From the NCBI GenBank assembly GCA_040357565.1, contig JBDODJ010000006.1: 64,000 nt of DNA. One strand, 5' to 3'. Origin of the DNA: Cercozoa sp. M6MM. Lineage: Eukaryota; Endomyxa: Ascetosporea. Position numbers and translations under genes: made by a program. Below the pieces are notes generated by a model. It searched no databases and was not told the origin of the DNA. It worked only from the letters and a program-made list of their open reading frames with translations. Shown piece after piece: positions 41,246-58,600 of this stretch; position 1 is the stretch's first letter, and each line of letters opens with the position of its first letter.

Positions 41246-42528
41246 TGATGAAACGAGTAGGCGATCGGAGTGGCTCGTTTCCTATGTGCTGAGAACAAGT
41301 ATCATTGTCTAACAATGGTCTACAGATGTGTATGATTGATGCCTGTGTACTGATGTGCAGAGTGAGCCGATCGGTGTTCCGTGTCATGCGCTGGCTCGTG
41401 TCGACGCGTCGTCCGCCCGAGCCGCTGCCTCTGCTGCTAGCGTTGGTATTCTGTATTGGGACCTCTGGGGATTAGTTGGTATCATAGTTCACCAGGAGTA
41501 CCTGCCCAGATCTCGCTGTTTGTGGAGCCGCTGTCGCTGTACTTGTTCGCGGTGGTGCTGTTCGGCATCTTCTCGCTCACGCGCGTCGCTGTAGATCGGT
41601 ACCACGGTTTCGACCACGGCATGCAGCAACTGCGTCTCACGGTGAGCAACGTGTGCTTCCCGCTGGCGATTGCGTTCCTGCCTTTCGTGCTACCGTCGGA
41701 CGCATCGTTGCACAAGCTGTCGCAGGGCGGCTGGGGTGGCATGGTCGTGATCCGACTGCTGTTCGCCGTGTGGCTCTGGCTGCTGCACTACGCCACGCAC
41801 TCCTTCGTCGACATGTGTCAAGCTGTACCATCGCCTCTGTCTCCTCTCTGCTGACTCTCTATCGCGCTTTCTATAGCGGCATGTCACGCCACTGCACGGC
41901 AAGATCGTCGTTGTTGTTGCCGTGGTCGGCGCCGTGCTGCCTGTCATGGTTTCTGCGGTACCCGTGTCATTAGTGATCAACTTGTTCCAGACCTTTATGT
42001 TCGACTTGCAGGCTGATCTGTCGGCAATACCGGGAATCTATGTCATACTGTTGCTGTCCATGGTACGCACACCTTGTGTGTTATGTGTACCGTTGTGCTT
42101 TGATGAGGGCTTTTTCTCAGCTCATTCCGGAGTTGAGTCATTTCGTGGCAGCCAGGCGTAGCGGCGAGCCGATGAAACGCGCCGAGCGTGTCAGTCGCAT
42201 GTCGCTCGCTGCCTGCGAGCCCGACGAGCTGACGCGCGTGCCACTCGACCGACTCGACGAGAACGGCGAAGAGGATGGTATGCTCGGCGATGTATCGCCC
42301 ATCTCTCGTAGGAATAACCGGTAGCACTCCCTTCCTCTCTGAGTATCTTTGCGTCGAGAGATTGAAAATTCCACGTTGCGTGTAGTGTACCTGAAACCTA
42401 CAACTCGGAGCCAGATGAGGAGCCATGAGCTGTGTGATCTGACCCACCTTGACTTCTCAGCCGCCTCAGATATGCGCGGGATGTCGGTGCGTCGCACGCG
42501 CACTTCGCGCACTCGCGGACTGTATTAA
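37808..42528 (+). CDS. PGAP1: GPI inositol-deacylase PGAP1/Bst1
   Basis: ER membrane lipase that removes the inositol-linked acyl chain from GPI anchors. ATG 37808 (MNLVDSTLGYGAPDHWQ) joins to RRSLPVLLGLVMFLIFQIRQ, the N-terminal membrane anchor. The alpha/beta-hydrolase domain follows: INVVLFVHGNRGHFTHVQHI, LYANSTLFFSCDMNGEPSAW, then the nucleophile elbow LLLLAHSMGGRSSAFALA with the catalytic Ser, LHTILTVASPLRVPVVNTDY, HVNLVSVSGGRLDFVDASWV, and IPRVAQSVEHQAMMECSQL with the expected His. A beta-rich middle region and at least six C-terminal membrane helices follow (QISLFVEPLSLYLFAVVLFG, FPLAIAFLPFVLPS, VVVVAVVGAVLPVMVSAVP). The C-terminus is SVRRTRTSRTRGLY, TAA at 42526-42528. About 22 exons; two introns hold TG repeats and one a 100-N gap. 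Some middle exons (39.4-40.2 kb) are not fully resolved. Confidence 0.9.
40308..40384. repeat. (TG)n microsatellite
   Basis: Sense-strand TG run in a PGAP1 intron, directly before the acceptor ctgcag at 40399. Confidence 0.95.
41054..41243. repeat. (TG)n microsatellite with 100-N gap
   Basis: Sense-strand TG repeat in a PGAP1 intron. Ns occupy 41099-41198. Confidence 0.98.
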
Positions 42529-43386
42529 CGGAACTGTACATCCGGCGCATTTTCGGATCGCTGGCGTTGTTGCGTTTGCTGAATTTGTTTTCGTTTGAGA
42601 ACAACCCACCGCCAGCAGTGTCACACACTGACTGTCAAGCGCTGTCTGTACGGCTGGTATTGATACGGTATGGAAACCAGTACGGTAACTGGTATTGAAG
42701 ACGACCTTCGCTTGTAGAAAGGTCGTCGAAAGCTCGAAGGCTTGTTGAAGGCAATTAAATAAGAACAGCCCAAGCACTGTCACGGCAGAACGTATCAAGT
42801 GCGAAGGGACAAGAGCTCCGTAGAAGGAAGCTGTAGAAAGCTTGACCCAAGCTAAGAAGTCAGGTCTGCACTACACTTGACAATGCAAGGGAGAAACCTC
42901 AGGATGTAATGCAGGAGATACCTAGCAAAACAAATCCTTCACTCTTAACCATAATGGTTCAGATTTGATCGCCCGCGCTGACGAGTAGTCAGATGACAAC
43001 TTGCTTGAGAAACTCTCTGCCGAGGAGCGACAGGCGACGAGACGACTCAACGGACGACAACGAGATAACGAGACGCCAACGCCGACTCCTTCTACAGCCC
43101 GCTACCTGTACCAACCTTGAAAATATGGATGTCAAAAGAGGAGTTGGATGGCCCCCACCCGACGTTGGTTTTGTAGACTGAACTAACTAGCTCACGTGTG
43201 GTGACGAATTTGCATTGATTCAACTAGCGCTAGCGTAGCCGCGCAGCACAGCGCGCAAGTAGTTACTGTGGCTTCAGTTCCTTTCTACGTCCTCCGTACG
43301 TACTCGCTTGATTCTGTTCGCATACGACAGTTCCTGATAAATGATAAAACGAAACTGCCGACTGAAACAGTATCATACCGTACCTT
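42529..43386. other. Intergenic stretch between convergent genes
   Basis: 858 bases between the stops of PGAP1 (+) and the MADS-box gene (-). No coding frame is convincing. It contains a 9-bp perfect hairpin at 42700-42727 and, just before it, loosely repeated ggtattgatacggtatgg / cggtaactggtattg motifs (42655-42697). Confidence 0.5.
42700..42727. repeat. 9-bp inverted repeat, 10-nt loop
   Basis: GACGACCTT at 42700-42708 pairs perfectly with 42719-42727. It lies about 170 bases after the PGAP1 stop and so may be within its 3' UTR. Confidence 0.7.
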
Positions 43387-44137
43387 CTAGCACGAGAAAT
43401 TGGGTATCGATGTCGACTCGGAGTTTGAGTTCGAATTCATGTGCACGAAGTCAAACACGTCATCGGAGGTGCAACTGGAAGCATCACCGCTCTCGACGAC
43501 AGGACTGAGCAACCCGGCAAGTTCCGGCATCGATTCCGCGTTTTCTCTGCAACCAGTAGACACATGTGGGCATTTGAACTGGTGTGAAAGAGAAAACTAC
43601 GAAAAGCGAAACAGAGAACGAGAAAGCATTTCCGATGGTGCGCTGATCGCAGGGGGAGGCGGCACTTGCACATTCAACAACGACAGTCCTTGTGCTTGCT
43701 TTTCTTTATCGCTCCGGCTGGTGTCTTGTTCACTTCGGCTATTGCGGCTCGGTGTTAGCCCACAGAACTGCCGACGCAACAGCATTTTAAGCTTGTGACA
43801 CCGAGAAAAGCTGCACGTGAATTAGACAGGGTACTGTACCATTTGGAATGCATCGGGCATTGAGTCGCGAGAGAGGTGAAACCTAAATTTACACAACGAG
43901 TAAATTGTGGGGGGGACTGAGGGAGAACGGAACTTTTCCAGAGGCGAAACGAACCGTGCATCGCGGCACAAGCTGTCAAACGCGGGCTGCGACTGTTGTA
44001 GTACAATGGGAGTGTCGACCTTGCCTGGTACAACGGTTTCATCGAGAGTGATAGGTAGCTCCAGGATCGACAGAGGGTTGAGCTGCTGAGTGAACGCCGT
44101 TCGAGAGGTGCTGCCGAATTGGGCAATACAACGATCC

Positions 44138-44184
<47 letters not shown>

Positions 44185-45075
44185 CTGCTCTGAGAACTAA
44201 AAACGTGTACGTAAGCGAAGGCAGTGAGAGCGAAGAGTTCGAACATGAAGACGATGCGCGCGATGACTTGGCCGACTTGCTGCCGTACTGACGTTGTGGT
44301 GGCAGCACCGGAAGTTTGAGAGTCTGCTGACCTGGAGTGGCAGGCGGTGCCGACTTTGCGACACGTCGACGCTTCTTCTCAGGCTCGGCGCTGGTACCAC
44401 CTGACAACATCCACTATGCTTAACACAAAGACCACAGACAACCACAGTGTGAATTTACTGTCTTCGCGACTCAGTTCTGGAGCCTCAGTGTTGCCTGTGC
44501 TGCGCAAGATCTCGGCGGCTTCCTATGTCAAGCATTGAAGTGAAAGAAAGGAAGCTTGCAGTGACAAGCACAGCAAGTGTACCGGAATGGCCTGTCTGTC
44601 GACCTTGATGCCGCATGTGGTCCAGCTGCGACCGCTGTTAGAGTACTCGCGCACCTCGTGCTCAGGGAAAGCGGTGACCTCGCCAGCGTAGGAGAAAAAG
44701 TCGGCCAATACGGCATCAACGTTAAGAGGACCATTGTGTGAGCAGCAGTGTTCGCTCCAGTTTCCGTTCTCGTCTCGCCACAAAATTAACATCGTCGAGT
44801 TCGTCGAGTACACGAGCTCCAGCACTTTCTTCAGCATGCCGATGCGCCGTCTGGAAAACGTCGTCTTTCGTTGGTAGTCATTCTCCACGTAGTCCTCTAA
44901 GCAAGTTTACTCCTCTGCTATCTTACCATAAATTATATTGAGATAGCCTAGGCACCTTGCGACAGAGTGTGCCTTTTTCTTTTGAAGGCTTTGCGATCTT
45001 GCGTGCGCTTGTTCGATGCACGCCTTCCACCCTGAACAGTGCAAAACAGCTTCCAACCACTCTCGTGACGCTCAT
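43387..45075 (-). CDS. MADS-box transcription factor
   Basis: The exon beginning near 44896 reads DYVENDYQRKTTFSRRRIGM, then LKKVLELVYSTNSTMLILWR. This fits the MADS box: basic recognition helix with TFSRRRIGMLKK, then the LxxL...LI strand. Basic residues continue upstream (NKRTQDRKAFKRKRHTLSQ). The conserved glycine-rich MGRxKI start is replaced or lies on an exon I did not find; ATG 45075 is one possible start. Downstream exons read HNGPLNVDAVLADFFSYAGE, AEPEKKRRRVAKSAPPATP (a second NLS), a Ser-rich stretch, LNPLSILELPITLDETVV, NVQVPPPPAISAPSEM and finally SMPELAGLLSPVVESGDASS, ending NFSC with TAG at 43387. The acidic/Pro/Ser-rich tail suggests a transactivation region. One intron contains a (CA)n repeat. 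Confidence 0.68.
44140..44183. repeat. (CA)n microsatellite
   Basis: CA on the plus strand, TG on the sense strand of the MADS-box gene intron. Confidence 0.95.
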
Positions 45076-45239
45076 GATGCGACCTTCAACGCAAGCACAA
45101 CCTTTGAGTTCGAGCGCTGTTGCGTGGGTTTCTCGTCGTCGCTCGGCGGGTCTCCGATCTCGTCCACGTTCACAGCAGCAGTTGCCAGAACTGAAAAAAC
45201 TGAAAATTTGGCAAATCTAGATCAAAAGTCGGATACGCT

Positions 45240-45703
45240 CGTTGAGGTGGTCTGCCGAACCGACGCCTGGAAGAGACAGAAAAGGCGTAGATTTTCCAGT
45301 CCGACTCGAACCAAACATCGCTCGTCTGCAATACGCATCATCGTCATCACGTGGCGATTTTGAAAACAGAGAAAGCAGAGTGCACAAACTGAAGCGATTC
45401 GACGAAAGCGTCAAAGCCCTCAACGAGAACGAGTCGTCGAAGGTGAGAACGCACGGGCCAGGCCCAAAACTGCTCTCAGCACACGCTTGGCATCCCTGGG
45501 AGGTCTGTCTGTACTTTTGTGACGTGCCTGTGGCGTGCAGATCTGTCAGTTGTCCAGTTGAATGAACTCAGACTGACATCAACGAAGAAGCACGTTCCGT
45601 TATCGATAGTTAAAATACCGTCAGGCCAAGGTGTTCCAGCGGCACGAGCGTCGTTCACGGTGATCAGCAACCAAGAAAATAGGCACCTATGTATCAGTGA
45701 ATA
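45240..45703 (+). CDS. Small unrecognised gene, at least two exons
   Basis: One exon reads FPVRLEPNIARLQYASSSSR, then ENRESRVHKLKRFDESVKAL up to a gtgaga donor near 45440. A second reads LSVVQLNELRLTSTKKHVPL, then VPAARASFTVISNQENRHLC, with a stop at 45701-45703. The splice phase between them is not perfect, and no start ATG is evident. The charged, helix-rich first part and beta-like second part give no family. It lies between the divergent MADS-box gene and receptor copy B. Confidence 0.35.
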
Positions 45704-46032
45704 GTAATTTTAGCTTAAATTTTTACATTAAACCAACTTTCAAGGACTCGACAAGTACGACGGTAGTGCAGATTTTGTTGTTGCGAGTGCGAACAAAATT
45801 GGAATAAGGACCAAGTCTAGAGCGTTCACTGAATCGCACAGTAGCAGGCACAGCCTCTGCCCATGTTGCTCATTTGCAAAACGGAAACCGACCCGGAAGC
45901 GTTTGTTTGTCAGAATGATCGGTCGCTCTCTCGCAGGGTCGTACAACAATGTTGTACTTCCACCAGTATTGCCCTTTGTGTGCACACAGTGTGAGCACCG
46001 TATTGGACAGCAAACAGCTTTGACCGCTCACC
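45704..46032 (+). promoter_or_regulatory. Upstream region of receptor copy B
   Basis: 329 bases before the first certain exon of copy B. A signal-peptide exon may be hidden here (for example around 45864-45950), but none is convincing. Confidence 0.3.
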
Positions 46033-49960
<3,928 letters not shown>

Positions 49961-50027
49961 CTTCTGCAAGCACTCGCAAACGACAACGCAATGGATGAGG
50001 TTCGAAAACCGACTGTACAATAAGATA

Positions 50028-50643
50028 CTAGCCTGCCGTACAATGTTTAATTCTAGCGGCAACTGAAACAGCTGCGGAAGCAGAGTTAGGTGGTGTAAAA
50101 AAACACCGGGGGGCACTCGGACCACCGTGACACGACAGACGGACTTGGCCGACGGCCCGAGAGCACACGCAGCGATAGTCAACTCCAGAAACGAGAGGGT
50201 CGTCACAGTTGAGCCACCTGACGGAGGTGCAGCTGTGAGCAGTCACTGCGACAAGCCGTGGACGTAGATGCGCACCCAGCACACGACCGTTGATACAAGC
50301 CTTGAACTTAAAGTACCGGTTGGCAATGCGTCGAGCCGCCGCTTCGTTGGCCGCCACTTCTCGCTCGCGAAGCTATCGCAGGAGCTGCTGACGACGCTGC
50401 CAGCACTTGAAGAAGCAGCCGCGCTCTCCTGGCAGCAAGTTCATCGCATCGTTGGTCTCTTTCAGCTTCACTCTTGCTGCCGAAGATATACATAACACAG
50501 TTGAAACTGTTCTAAACGAGTTCTACCGAAGAGTCGCGGAAGGAGCGAACTCGGCGACGTCAACTGAATTATACTCGGCTGTACCATATTCCGTTATTAC
50601 ACGCAACGACAGTCGAGTCACTCGCGTCAAGCTCCGCTGGCAT
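50028..50643 (-). CDS. Unresolved small gene
   Basis: A possible start ATG at 50643 (MPAELDASDSTVVACNNGI) is followed by a GTAC intron and an Arg/Ala-rich helical exon (RCDELAARRARLLLQVLA). A beta-rich exon reads LSFLELTIAACALGPSAK, CRVTVVRVPPGVFLHHLT. The pieces can be joined in more than one frame, so the protein is not fixed. The end of one frame at 50028 leaves only 67 bases to the convergent stop of copy B, and another frame would overlap it antisense. The C-terminal part loosely recalls a COMM domain, not enough for a call. Confidence 0.3.
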
Positions 50644-50730
50644 ACGTCACAGGCGTCCGTAGTGTAGGTAACTATTCGTACATGTATATCTACTACGCTC
50701 GTCGAGTTCCTATCGTATCATATTGTGATA

Positions 50731-51556
50731 TTATTCTGCTTGAGCCTCGTTGTACTTGCCTCTGCCAACGGCAGTGACGTTTTCTGGCAGCGACTCGGAA
50801 CCGCTACAGCTCCGCGTGTCGTCAGAGTCAAGCTGTCCACCTGCCACAGGGGGACGTGCTGACACTGAAGTTTCTCTCTCTTCTTCTTGCTGTTCGAGTT
50901 CATTGCCATGCGCGTTGTCGTCTTGCTTCGCCTCTTCTTCGTCTGGAGCTCGACGTTCGGCAGCGACGGTGCCTTCTGCTTGCTGCGCGCGCTGCCGTTC
51001 TCGCATTGCAACTGCCAGCTTGTACTGCGAGACACATCACACTGTGTACTAGACAGTAGAAAAAAGCGGGGACGCTTTGTACCCGGTCAAGCACAGGCTT
51101 CTCAAGGAAGTAGCGCAATTCGGGATCGAATACGTCCCACGGTAGCACATGGAAGCGACACAAGAACCGCGTGGCCAGCGGCAGCAGGTTGCGTCGCTGG
51201 TCTGGCGCGGCAGTTTCGTTGTCGTTCGTGCCATTGTTTTGTTTCGTATTGACAGCGGGGTCAGCGACAACAACCGTAGGCTCCATTGACGCGACTAAAG
51301 GCTTCTTGCCTTCCTTGAGTTGCCCGCGCTCCAATCGCATCTGGCGTAGACTGTTCCGCACCTTGGCGAGCACTGCACGTTTCTTGGGATGCGACGGCAT
51401 CATGGGCATGCGTTGCGGCAGCCAGCGTTGCAACAGTGCGCGAACGCGGTGCGAACGCACCAGATGACGAAAGCTGAGAATGCCGCCACCTTCGCGGAAG
51501 ATCAAAAAGTCGTCGCTCGTTGCCATGCATCTTGTGATATACTACACACACACACA

Positions 51557-51605
<49 letters not shown>

Positions 51606-51615
51606 NNNNNNNNNN

Positions 51616-51667
<52 letters not shown>

Positions 51668-52744
51668 ACACATGAACGTACACATCGTGGTGGTGGTGGC
51701 ATGAGATAGAGGTACATTAAGGATAGGCCGCCGTAACCAAACGAAGCGTCGATCGTCTAAAAGCCACGCGAAACGGAACAGCGCGAGTTCGTTGCTCAAG
51801 AAGTGCAACAGACCGAGTAGTCCACGGCTTCGCCACTGCGGAACCACCTCGGCCTTGCGCAGCAGCAGAAAACCGTCGTACGAGACGTACTGTCGTGCCA
51901 GTGCCTCGCGGTACCGCCATTGCAACACGCGCGTCGCATAAACCAGCATCAGTACAATCACCGAGGTGTACAGCGCCATTCGTGCGTACTGAAAGGAAAC
52001 AGAATGCTAGGGTGCATAGAGAAATTTAGGATGAGGACAAAAAGGTACCATGTCATCATAGTCAGAGCCGCTCGATTTGACGGTAGCCAATGCGACCAGT
52101 GTACTCATTTGTGCCACACAGCACAACTGCAGACACATGCGGTGTCTCGATAGATACACACACACACACATGCAACTGGTGTACATGCAACTAGTGTACC
52201 ACTTCAAGAATATTGTCGGTCATTTGTCGGTATGGCCAAGTGCAGATGAACTACAACTCACTTCACACAGAAATAGAAATCAGACAGAACAAAAACGTAC
52301 CACAGCTGCGCTAAAGACAACAAGGAGTGCGCTGACAAAGATGCCGGTGCGCTGGTCGCCCGCAGTCACAGAGGAAATGACACACACGAAGAGCGTGCGA
52401 CGTAGCAGCATGGAGACTTCGGCATACCACACCTCTGGTCGATACACCTGTACACAACATAAACCTATCTCTGCAGACATGTTACTACGAAACTTGGTAC
52501 CTCCATAACAACGCCAAAGTTGTAGTAGCCCTGCGGGTTGAACAACTTGCGACTCAGCAGTAGACGATGACCCGTGGCAATGATGCGATACGGCACGTAG
52601 ACGCAGTACAGCAGCACAAAGACGACGGCCCAGACTCGCAAGCTGCTGTGCTCACTGGAACCGCACTCGACCGACGGGTGCAGTGTCATCACGAGTGGGC
52701 CGTCCTAATGCACCATAGGACACCTCTGGGTCACACGCACACGC

Positions 52745-52796
<52 letters not shown>

Positions 52797-52806
52797 NNNN
52801 NNNNNN

Positions 52807-52854
<48 letters not shown>

Positions 52855-55601
52855 CGGAGCCAAAGCACACAAATACCGAGCCAGCACGCTTGCATGGGAA
52901 GAACACGTCAAAGCAGATGCGCACAATGTTGGAGTGACACATGAGCAGCACGTGGTACAAGGTGCGTTTGCCAGCTTGCCACTCCACCGCAAAGGCTATA
53001 TTACAACACGTCACGCGCTACTACATACACAGATAAGTGTATCTTCTGGGTACTGGTGCTTCGATTCAGAAGACAGCGAAAACGCAGGAGACAGTATAGC
53101 AGCACTCCGAGCAGCTGTGGCTTTAGCAGACTCAGCAAAATCTGCGACGGCACACTGCAGTGTTGACAACAAGGTAACCATACGGCAAACTAGTCCACAA
53201 CATGCGTATTTGTACCCGAGTCGACCGTAGCAGTAACCACCCAAGATAGCAGTTAAGTCTGCATCCAACGTAGTAAGCACAAACAAAGAAATCGAAGTGG
53301 TATACCGAACTCGAACAGGCCCAGGACAACGCGCACGGCGTAGCTACTGGACCGGAAATCGTAGAAAGTGCCGAGCATGGTGATGACGTGCACATGGAAG
53401 ATCGTGATGCGCACGGCAGCGTCGCGAAAGCAGAGTGTCACAATGTGCACGCCACACAGCAGCATGGCAAACACGGCCAGCGCACGCGCAATGTTGCCGG
53501 CCACCTCGTGGGCATCAGTGCACGACACGCAGTATGTGCCCCTGCCATAGGTTCAGTTCAAAGCATACACAAGAATATAGAGGAACAGGAATGTACCACA
53601 TGTAATAACCCGGCAGACAGTGTCGGCACAACGGATTCTCTTCGGCAGGCAGTCGATTCTTTGCGCAGCAGTTGCGCACCTTGACTGGACCGAGCGACGA
53701 GTCGGGGTAGCAGTGCGAGCCTTGATGACAGTCGCCGACCTTGCAAACATAGACATCGGATTCATGCAACTATCAACATGAAAGCAAGGTTACTCGACAC
53801 TGGAAGGGCGTGACGGCAGCAGTCACGGGATCGAACTCGAGCCACACATTCCGCTCGGCCAGCACGTCAGTGCCGCGGCAGCTGGCACCGATCGGACAAC
53901 CGATGCACACGTCGAACCGTCCCGATGCGAACGGTTGCGGTGAGTACTACATATACTCATATATACAGTGCATGTGTGTGTATGTGTGTGTGTGTGTGTA
54001 TGAGAAAAAGGTACAGTGTTGTCGGAACACTCCGTGCAGCGAGTGAGACCTTCTACGAGTGTGCCATTGTGCACCGTCTCTATGCAAGTAGGGAGTCAAT
54101 TGCAGCACGAAACATTAGAGATAACAATACCAGGTCCATAACAAGGCAGACAGTGATCGCTTGCTATCCTCGAGGCGTACGTGAAAGGCGGACACTTGGC
54201 GCAACTGAAACAATTGCGTAAACTCAGTGCACAAGTGGGAAAACTCTGCAAAGGTTACCCAACAGGACTGCTGCCAGAAGTGGTCGACGTATTGAACGGA
54301 TTCTCGCCAACGACGTGAGTGCCAGCTGGACAAGGACTATAGCAATTTATGAATCAACACAACGAAGTCCGATATCCGCTGGAATTGAAAAGTCACGTGC
54401 AGGTGCCGCCCGCTGCAAAGAAAAAATAAAGAAACAAACCTCAGTTTTGCACTCAACAGCAACCAAAAAGCGAGACAAGTTACGCTCCGAGTAGTATCCT
54501 GGCTGACACAACACGCATTCGCCGATATCGTTCGGGTCAGGCTCCTGCTCAATCCCCCAATCAACAGTTCAGACACAGTTAATTTCCATGAAAGCAAACA
54601 GAGGGTGTACGAATCCGCGCGGACACTCGCGATAGTTGAGTCGGAAGAGTGACTTGGCTACGATGGAGTTGTCTCGCCAGTCTTGATCAGTTTGCGGCGA
54701 CTCCAGTGGCATCAACAGCACGTCTAAACCATAGGAGAACCCGACGCCTTTGATCACTTGCGGAATCGGTGGTCTGCCAACATTGTTTAACATAGTGGAA
54801 CATGTGTGCACTATAAACAGAAACAATACAGCGTGAATTCGATCTTGACAGAAGCATCCTCAAGCTGCTTGACGTCTACGTCGGTGATGATGTGTCGCTC
54901 TCCTGTCTCCGGGTTGGTCAGTTGCGTCGCAAAGGCAAAGAACCGCATGTCCAAGAAGAAGGCCTGCACGCGGATACGTGCCGGTGTGCCATGTCGTTCG
55001 CACCCAGTCAGCACGTTGCCGACACTCTTGCAGTTATCGAACTCGCCAGTCAGGTCGTTGCCCTACTCGAATAATTTTGTTTCTTTATATAAATGTGTAT
55101 TGAGTGTCTACCTGGAGGAACTGCACGAAGCGAGCAGCGTCGTAGGACAGCAGACGGAAGAAGCGCGCGTCGTGTCGCAGCGGCGGCAGTGCCCACGAGG
55201 TGACACTCGCGGCCACACTGGCGCAGCCGAACTCCTCGCACTTAATGAGACCCTTCATCGACTGCGACAACTCACCGCGACGCCAGCTCTCCCACATCGG
55301 CAGCGGCACCTCCGCGCGCATGTGCATGGTCACACCCACCTCCACGTAGTACTCCTGTCCAGCACATAAATATTTCTAATCTATTTGTACGAATAGATGT
55401 ACAGAGATAGTGTGTACATGCAGGCCACTTGGCACGTTGACCAGGATGATAGTTTCGTTGTCAGCACGGACAGACGGGTCGACACTGAAGCCGTAGCGTT
55501 GTTGCGCACGCTGCTTCAACTTGAGGAACACGTCGGCCGTCATGCTTTCGAACCCACCGACACTGCGAGCTGCCCTGTGCTCTCACAGACATAAAGTCAC
55601 A

Positions 55602-55643
<42 letters not shown>

Positions 55644-58600
55644 ACACACACACACACGCACACACACACACAGGGTTTATCAAGACAACACACAGGAGGA
55701 AGCTGTCATAGGACGACACGTTCATGACATAGGCGCCATACGAGATGGTATCACCAACGTCGGCATCGATGCCGACCCAGTCAGCTGGTCTCTTTGACCT
55801 CACCTGCAGTGTACACAGTAACCGAGCAGACACACGGGGCAAGGATGAAAGAGTACCGTGTGGTTGGCCCCGATATGCACACTGACCAAAAAGTCGTAGG
55901 CACTGTCCAGAAGGACATCGAAACCTTTGCCCATGAGGAAGACCCAGTCACCAGCATCGCCAGTGTAGCCGACGCGACAGTTGGCCGCCATCAAGCAGTG
56001 CATCGGCTCGGTGAGATTATCACTGCCACACAGACGAGGCACCACATCGTCCTGACACTGGGCGGTACCGATCGGCACAGTGGCACTGCGCACTGCCGTC
56101 ACTGCGAAGGGAGCGTAGTCGCGCATCTGCACTAGCGTGTCTCGCGGCGTGTCGCGTCGCAGCTGCGGCCACAAACGCAGCGTGCGATGCCACGCGTCGT
56201 ACTCGTGTATCACCACCGTCAATGACACCGTATCTAGCAGTGTGCCGTTCAGTCGGAAGGGAGTGAAGTCGGCCACATAGCGACGCGTCTTTTTGTCGTC
56301 GCACTGCCCGGGCAGACACGACACCTGCTGGAACGGCCGGCAGTCGATCGCGTCCACGAGGAGACACAGCAGCTCGCCGCGAATGCCGTTGGTTACGAAC
56401 TCCACCACTATTCGCGAGAATGGCGCACTGTCCAGACACAGGGTGCGCTTGTACATCGAGACATATACAATTGGATAGTCGTACATGAAGTCATCGACCG
56501 TCGTGCCTGGGTACGGATTGAACGAGTTTTCAAAGTACCAGTTTTTGGTCCACTGCACGAGCAGCACACATATGAATAGATACACAAACTGAAGAGAGAA
56601 TAAGGTAGTGTACCACAGGGTCCATCACAGCATGCGACAGTTGGTGCGTCTTGTCGACAGCGAGCAGACGGAACTCGTTGCGCGAGGCCGTCTCGAGAGC
56701 AAAGTACGTGAACACACTGTCAGCGTTGCTGATGGCAGATACGGTGTCGATCGCACACGTGTTGTTGAGTACGTGCACACCACGCGACAGTGAGAAGACG
56801 TAGTGCTTCCGTTCCACGAAAGGTGCGGGCGGCAGTTCGAACACGAGAGTGTCGGTCCAAGTGACTGTACCTGGCGCACCGGCAGGCAAACTGGTCGGCC
56901 GCAGTGCAGGCAGTGCCCACTGGACTGTCGTGTTAGGCACTGTCACTTCTTGATACGACCACTGGTTGTGCTCACGCATGAAGACCTTCAGTATCGCACC
57001 TGGGGCATCCAACATATGAATAGGAGAGACCTATGTAACAAGGAAGTCCTGTACCATGGTTGGTGAAGTTGCTGCCATCGAGAGCACGCACATTGCCCGA
57101 CGCGATATCGTCGTCGTACATCATCGGCACAGCGAATGGAAAGCGCAGCGTCAGAGTGCGATTGTCAAGCTCGTAGAGGTCACCATAGTCCCATACCACA
57201 TGTTGGTGAACTACACAGAGACACAAGAGTACATACCAAGAAAAAAGCACAACAGCAGCAAGGATACAGTGCTCGGAAGAGAATTTCGAGTCGACGCCCG
57301 GCTGTCGCGAGAAGTGAAACGACGGTTGCGGCGAGTAGCGACGCGACTCGATTCGACACAGATCGGACCGTCTCGGAACACCGGGGTCCACGGCCAACTC
57401 GGCCTCCACAAAGTCGGCCCAGGTGCGTCCACCGGCAAAGTGCAGATCCGATAGCAGGTGCATGGGTCCCACCTCGACCATATCCGTGTCACTAAAGAAG
57501 GCAAAAGCCTGCAGTGTGATAGCACCCAGAGGTGGCAGTGTTGGATGCAGACCCGTGATGTCCGACCACGTGAAGGAAGGAATCGCAATGTCCTCCATGG
57601 CAATGTTGTCACGCGTGTGAGTCACACGACGCAGTACTCGATCCCGGTACAGGAAGTGATGCTTCACTTCAAAGACGATCTTGCGTACACCCGTGTTGTT
57701 GGCATCGATGCCTTGTGTGTTCCACCAGTACAGCGACGGTATGAAGTGACCACCTTGCATCAGCATTGCTGGAAGACCATTGATCTCCATCAGTTCACTT
57801 GGCGTCGTTGCGCCCAGTTTCTATACAACCTCAGAATGACACACTTTATAAAAGAGGGTTGTTTGTACCGGAATGGCATGCATCAGCGAGAATGGCATCG
57901 CGAAGAACAGGTGCGGTACATAGCAACCCGCAGGTACAGCACCTTCACGCATGCGGCAGTGGTGCTCATCCTAAAATATATACAGCTAGCAAGGTTATAT
58001 CCCAAGCGCTAACATAAGTACCATGGAGAGAGCGACATCGCCAACGATTGGGTACAGTCGCAGGTTCACTTTCAGCGAGTCCTCGCCCGACACCGTCGCC
58101 ATTCGACGAAGGTCACGTCCTGCAATCAAAGGCAGTACACTGATACTCAAGTACAGTATGGTCGGTGTACGCAAGAAGGAGAAACGCAGACGTCGAACGA
58201 GGCCTTCCTGTGGTCCGATCAGAGCCGCATGCACAGGCTTCTGCACCGTCACGACCTCTTTCACGTCGCCGACAAATGCAACCTGAACAGTAGGCATAAC
58301 AAACAGCACTGTATATAATAAGATTGAAATACCCGATTCTGCAAGGAGAAGGAAAGGTTGCCGACAGGAGGATCGCTGCCGGTGTAGTTGAGGTGATTTT
58401 TGAACACTCTGGGCATCACAAGTGGCGCCATCATTGCGTAGCCATCGCGTACTTCCACGTCGACCTAAAGCAACACAGGTGAATACTGAAGGTTGAGACA
58501 GGAAAGTCCAAGGTACACTGGAGACAGTGAAGCCATCCAAAGAGTCTCCGCTCGTCCAGAAGCGTGCCACATTGTCGATGCGATCGCTCAGCAGACGCGC

